A DNA stretch of 35,858 nt from Saprospiraceae bacterium. GTDB lineage: Bacteria; Bacteroidota; Bacteroidia; Chitinophagales; Saprospiraceae. The notes beneath the pieces were generated by a model, which did not search any database, was not told the DNA's origin, and saw nothing but the letters and a program-made list of their open reading frames with translations. The DNA lies in assembly GCA_020630475.1 (NCBI GenBank), contig JAHDBI010000020.1, positions 1 through 35,858 of the forward strand, written 5' to 3'. Positions within the stretch are counted from its first letter, which is position 1. Each line of letters begins with the position of its first letter. Positions 34,621 through 35,858 of this stretch are shown here, one piece after another. A program made the position numbers and the translations under genes.

Positions 34621-35307
34621 TTAAATAATTTCTTTTCCTAGAGCATCTAGATCTCGTACTAATAGACGCTTTCTATTAAATGTGATGAGATTATCAGAGC
34701 GCAACTCATTCAAAACAGTAGTAACCGTTTGTCTTGAAGTAGCTGTTAAGTTGGCGATTTCTTGATGAGTGATAAATTTTCTAACGACCCATTCATATCC
34801 AACGCGTTGACCTCTTTTTTTGACAGAGTCAACTAAGTATTCTACAATTCTACTCCTCGAGTCTTTAAAAACTAATGACTCTAATCTATTTTCCATCTCA
34901 AGGACTCGAGATCCCATGATCTTCATGATGAACATGCTCAGACCATTATGATCTTTAAGCAAATGTTTCATTTCGTCCGCTTGAATCATACATACCTTTG
35001 CCCCTTCCATCACATATGCAAAATCTCTTCTTTTCCCTTCTCCAATAAGCGATAATTCTCCAAAAACCTCCCCTTTACCGAGAATGGCTTTGGTAATCTC
35101 CTTACCTCCTTCACTATAAGTACCAATTTTTACACGACCCTCGGTCAAAAAGAAGACTTTGTCCGAACTTTGATCGGGCATATAGATATAGTCCCCTTTT
35201 TTAAATTCTTTAGCATTATGATCATTGACGTTTTCACCTAATTTTTTTGGGCAAAAAATTCCGGTAACATCGATGTTTTCTAAGTACCAAATTGCTTGAT
35301 CTTCCAT
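34621..35307 (-). CDS. Crp/Fnr-family transcriptional regulator
   Basis: 228 residues. A cyclic-nucleotide-binding-like domain lies at about 25-140 (GDYIYMPDQSSDKVFFLTEG, GEVFGELSLIGEGKRRDFAY). The dimerisation helix follows (MENRLESLVFKDSRSRIVEYL), then a Crp-type winged HTH (ITHQEIANLTATSRQTVTTV). In the ligand loop the Arg-Ser/Thr pair of true cAMP receptors is Arg-Asp, so cAMP binding is doubtful. There is no N-terminal Cys cluster of the FNR iron-sulfur type. Ligand and targets are unknown. It is 90 bp after dnaX on the same strand, and pyrD follows. Confidence 0.9.
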   Translation of the reverse strand: MEDQAIWYLENIDVTGIFCPKKLGENVNDHNAKEFKKGDYIYMPDQSSDKVFFLTEGRVKIGTYSEGGKEITKAILGKGEVFGELSLIGEGKRRDFAYVMEGAKVCMIQADEMKHLLKDHNGLSMFIMKIMGSRVLEMENRLESLVFKDSRSRIVEYLVDSVKKRGQRVGYEWVVRKFITHQEIANLTATSRQTVTTVLNELRSDNLITFNRKRLLVRDLDALGKEII

Positions 35308-35397
35308 AATTTATGATGTCTAGTTCAAAATACTTCGAATATTCTAAACAACAAAGAAATAGTATAACTGTTCAATCCTTAATATTCCAAAATGTCC

Positions 35398-35858
35398 TTA
35401 ATGGTTGTCTACCTTTAAATCGAATTTTTCTGTCATCTTGGAAAGAAGCGGATTTTTTTGAAGCATTTTTTCATACTTCTCTCGATTTGTCAACATTTTC
35501 TTTGGTCGAAACTGTTCTTGATCAGGAAATTTTTCCAAATCGACCACCACATTTAAAGCTAAATCAGGTTGATTAAACGTATCCCTTATTGTTTGAATGA
35601 GGTTCAGTTCTTGTTGAATAATATCCTTAGTAACAGATGTTGGTACGTATACTTTAATACCGTCTGTGACCTCAATTTGAGCAAGCTTAAGCGCTGAAAT
35701 TGTGGAGTTGGATTCTATGGTAAGTATGTATTCGTCCCAGCATTTTTGTAAAAATTCTTTCGTTAAAGGTTTGCTTTGCGCCGATTTAGCCGCACTTTCT
35801 TCTTTAATTTTTTGCCTTATGGCATCTATATTCCCTATGCCTGATATTGGACTTTTAG
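35398..35858 (-). CDS. dnaX: DNA polymerase III subunit gamma/tau, C-terminal end (5' part outside window)
   Basis: The frame is open from the right edge to a TAA at 35398-35400, giving 152 whole codons. It lacks an internal start and so is easy to miss. The sequence contains KEFLQKCWDEYI, ITIRDTFNQPDLAL-like text (IQTIRDTFNQPDLAL), LTNREKYEKMLQKNPLL and ends KFDLKVDNH. The NREKYEKM-NP-L-KFDL pattern is what I recall from the tau C-termini of Bacteroidota. Tau holds the clamp loader to the polymerase. The opposite-strand reading at 35313-35576 is a shadow. Confidence 0.75.
   Translation of the reverse strand, partial: KSPISGIGNIDAIRQKIKEESAAKSAQSKPLTKEFLQKCWDEYILTIESNSTISALKLAQIEVTDGIKVYVPTSVTKDIIQQELNLIQTIRDTFNQPDLALNVVVDLEKFPDQEQFRPKKMLTNREKYEKMLQKNPLLSKMTEKFDLKVDNH

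Noticed and set aside
35313-35576. 87-codon plus-strand frame near the right edge
   Set aside because: The minus strand reads a dnaX-like C-terminus through the same bases; the plus-strand product has no recognisable features.

Overview
The window reads as chromosomal DNA of a Bacteroidota bacterium. It is AT-rich, carries type IX secretion (T9SS) genes (SprA, a type B sorting domain, PorP/SprF, PD40-OmpA proteins), has few Shine-Dalgarno-like leaders, and shows several promoter-like TAnnTTTG boxes, the -7 element known from this phylum. A mevalonate-kinase-like enzyme, the FtsH/RsfS/BirA neighbourhood and the very large HYR/Ig surface protein fit Saprospiria or a near relative. That placement is an inference from gene content, not from a marker tree. 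Nearly all of the window is coding. I found no tRNA, rRNA, CRISPR array, insertion sequence or prophage.

Layout. 1-2946: 3' end of sprA, the T9SS outer-membrane translocon. 2984-6170: a PDZ protein divergent from a histidine kinase/OmpR-type regulator pair. 6185-8562 (minus): ftsH and rsfS. 8658-14186 (plus): birA, cinA, a 2-oxoacid dehydrogenase E2, and a TPR/PD40/OmpA-like envelope protein. 14180-15046 (minus): GHMP (mevalonate) kinase. 15121-16316 (plus): a small membrane protein and two ExbD/TolR proteins without a visible ExbB. 16369-17022 (minus): polysaccharide deacetylase. 17167-18886 (plus): gltX and a small conserved partner.

18990-28007 (plus) is the most distinctive block. It is a tightly packed triad of a 2113-residue modular adhesin with a T9SS type B sorting domain, a PorP/SprF-like barrel, and a PD40-OmpA protein that could anchor to peptidoglycan. 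It is followed on the minus strand by a NUMOD4/HNH-like gene (28008-28571). On the plus strand come a beta-CASP metallo-beta-lactamase (28731-30140) and a lipoprotein/DUF5723-like barrel pair (30173-33023) that resembles a second adhesin-type export pair. The right end is minus-strand: a small membrane protein with its own terminator (33114-33263), pyrD, a Crp/Fnr regulator, and the 3' end of dnaX.

How the genes fit together. Housekeeping genes (protein quality control, biotin ligation, tRNA charging, pyrimidine synthesis, replication) are mixed with cell-surface genes. SprA would be the pore used by the type B adhesin, SprF-like proteins are its usual partners, and the PD40-OmpA proteins could tie the outer-membrane machinery to the cell wall. 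Several small or partial genes were read by hand: the 3' end of dnaX, a 51-aa and a roughly 49-aa membrane protein, and a 58-aa protein overlapping gltX. Items most worth a second look are the HIGH-motif His-to-Asn change in gltX, a duplicated inserted domain in the adhesin, the degenerate OmpA domain followed by a SPOR-like tail, and the lone NUMOD4/HNH/HTH gene.
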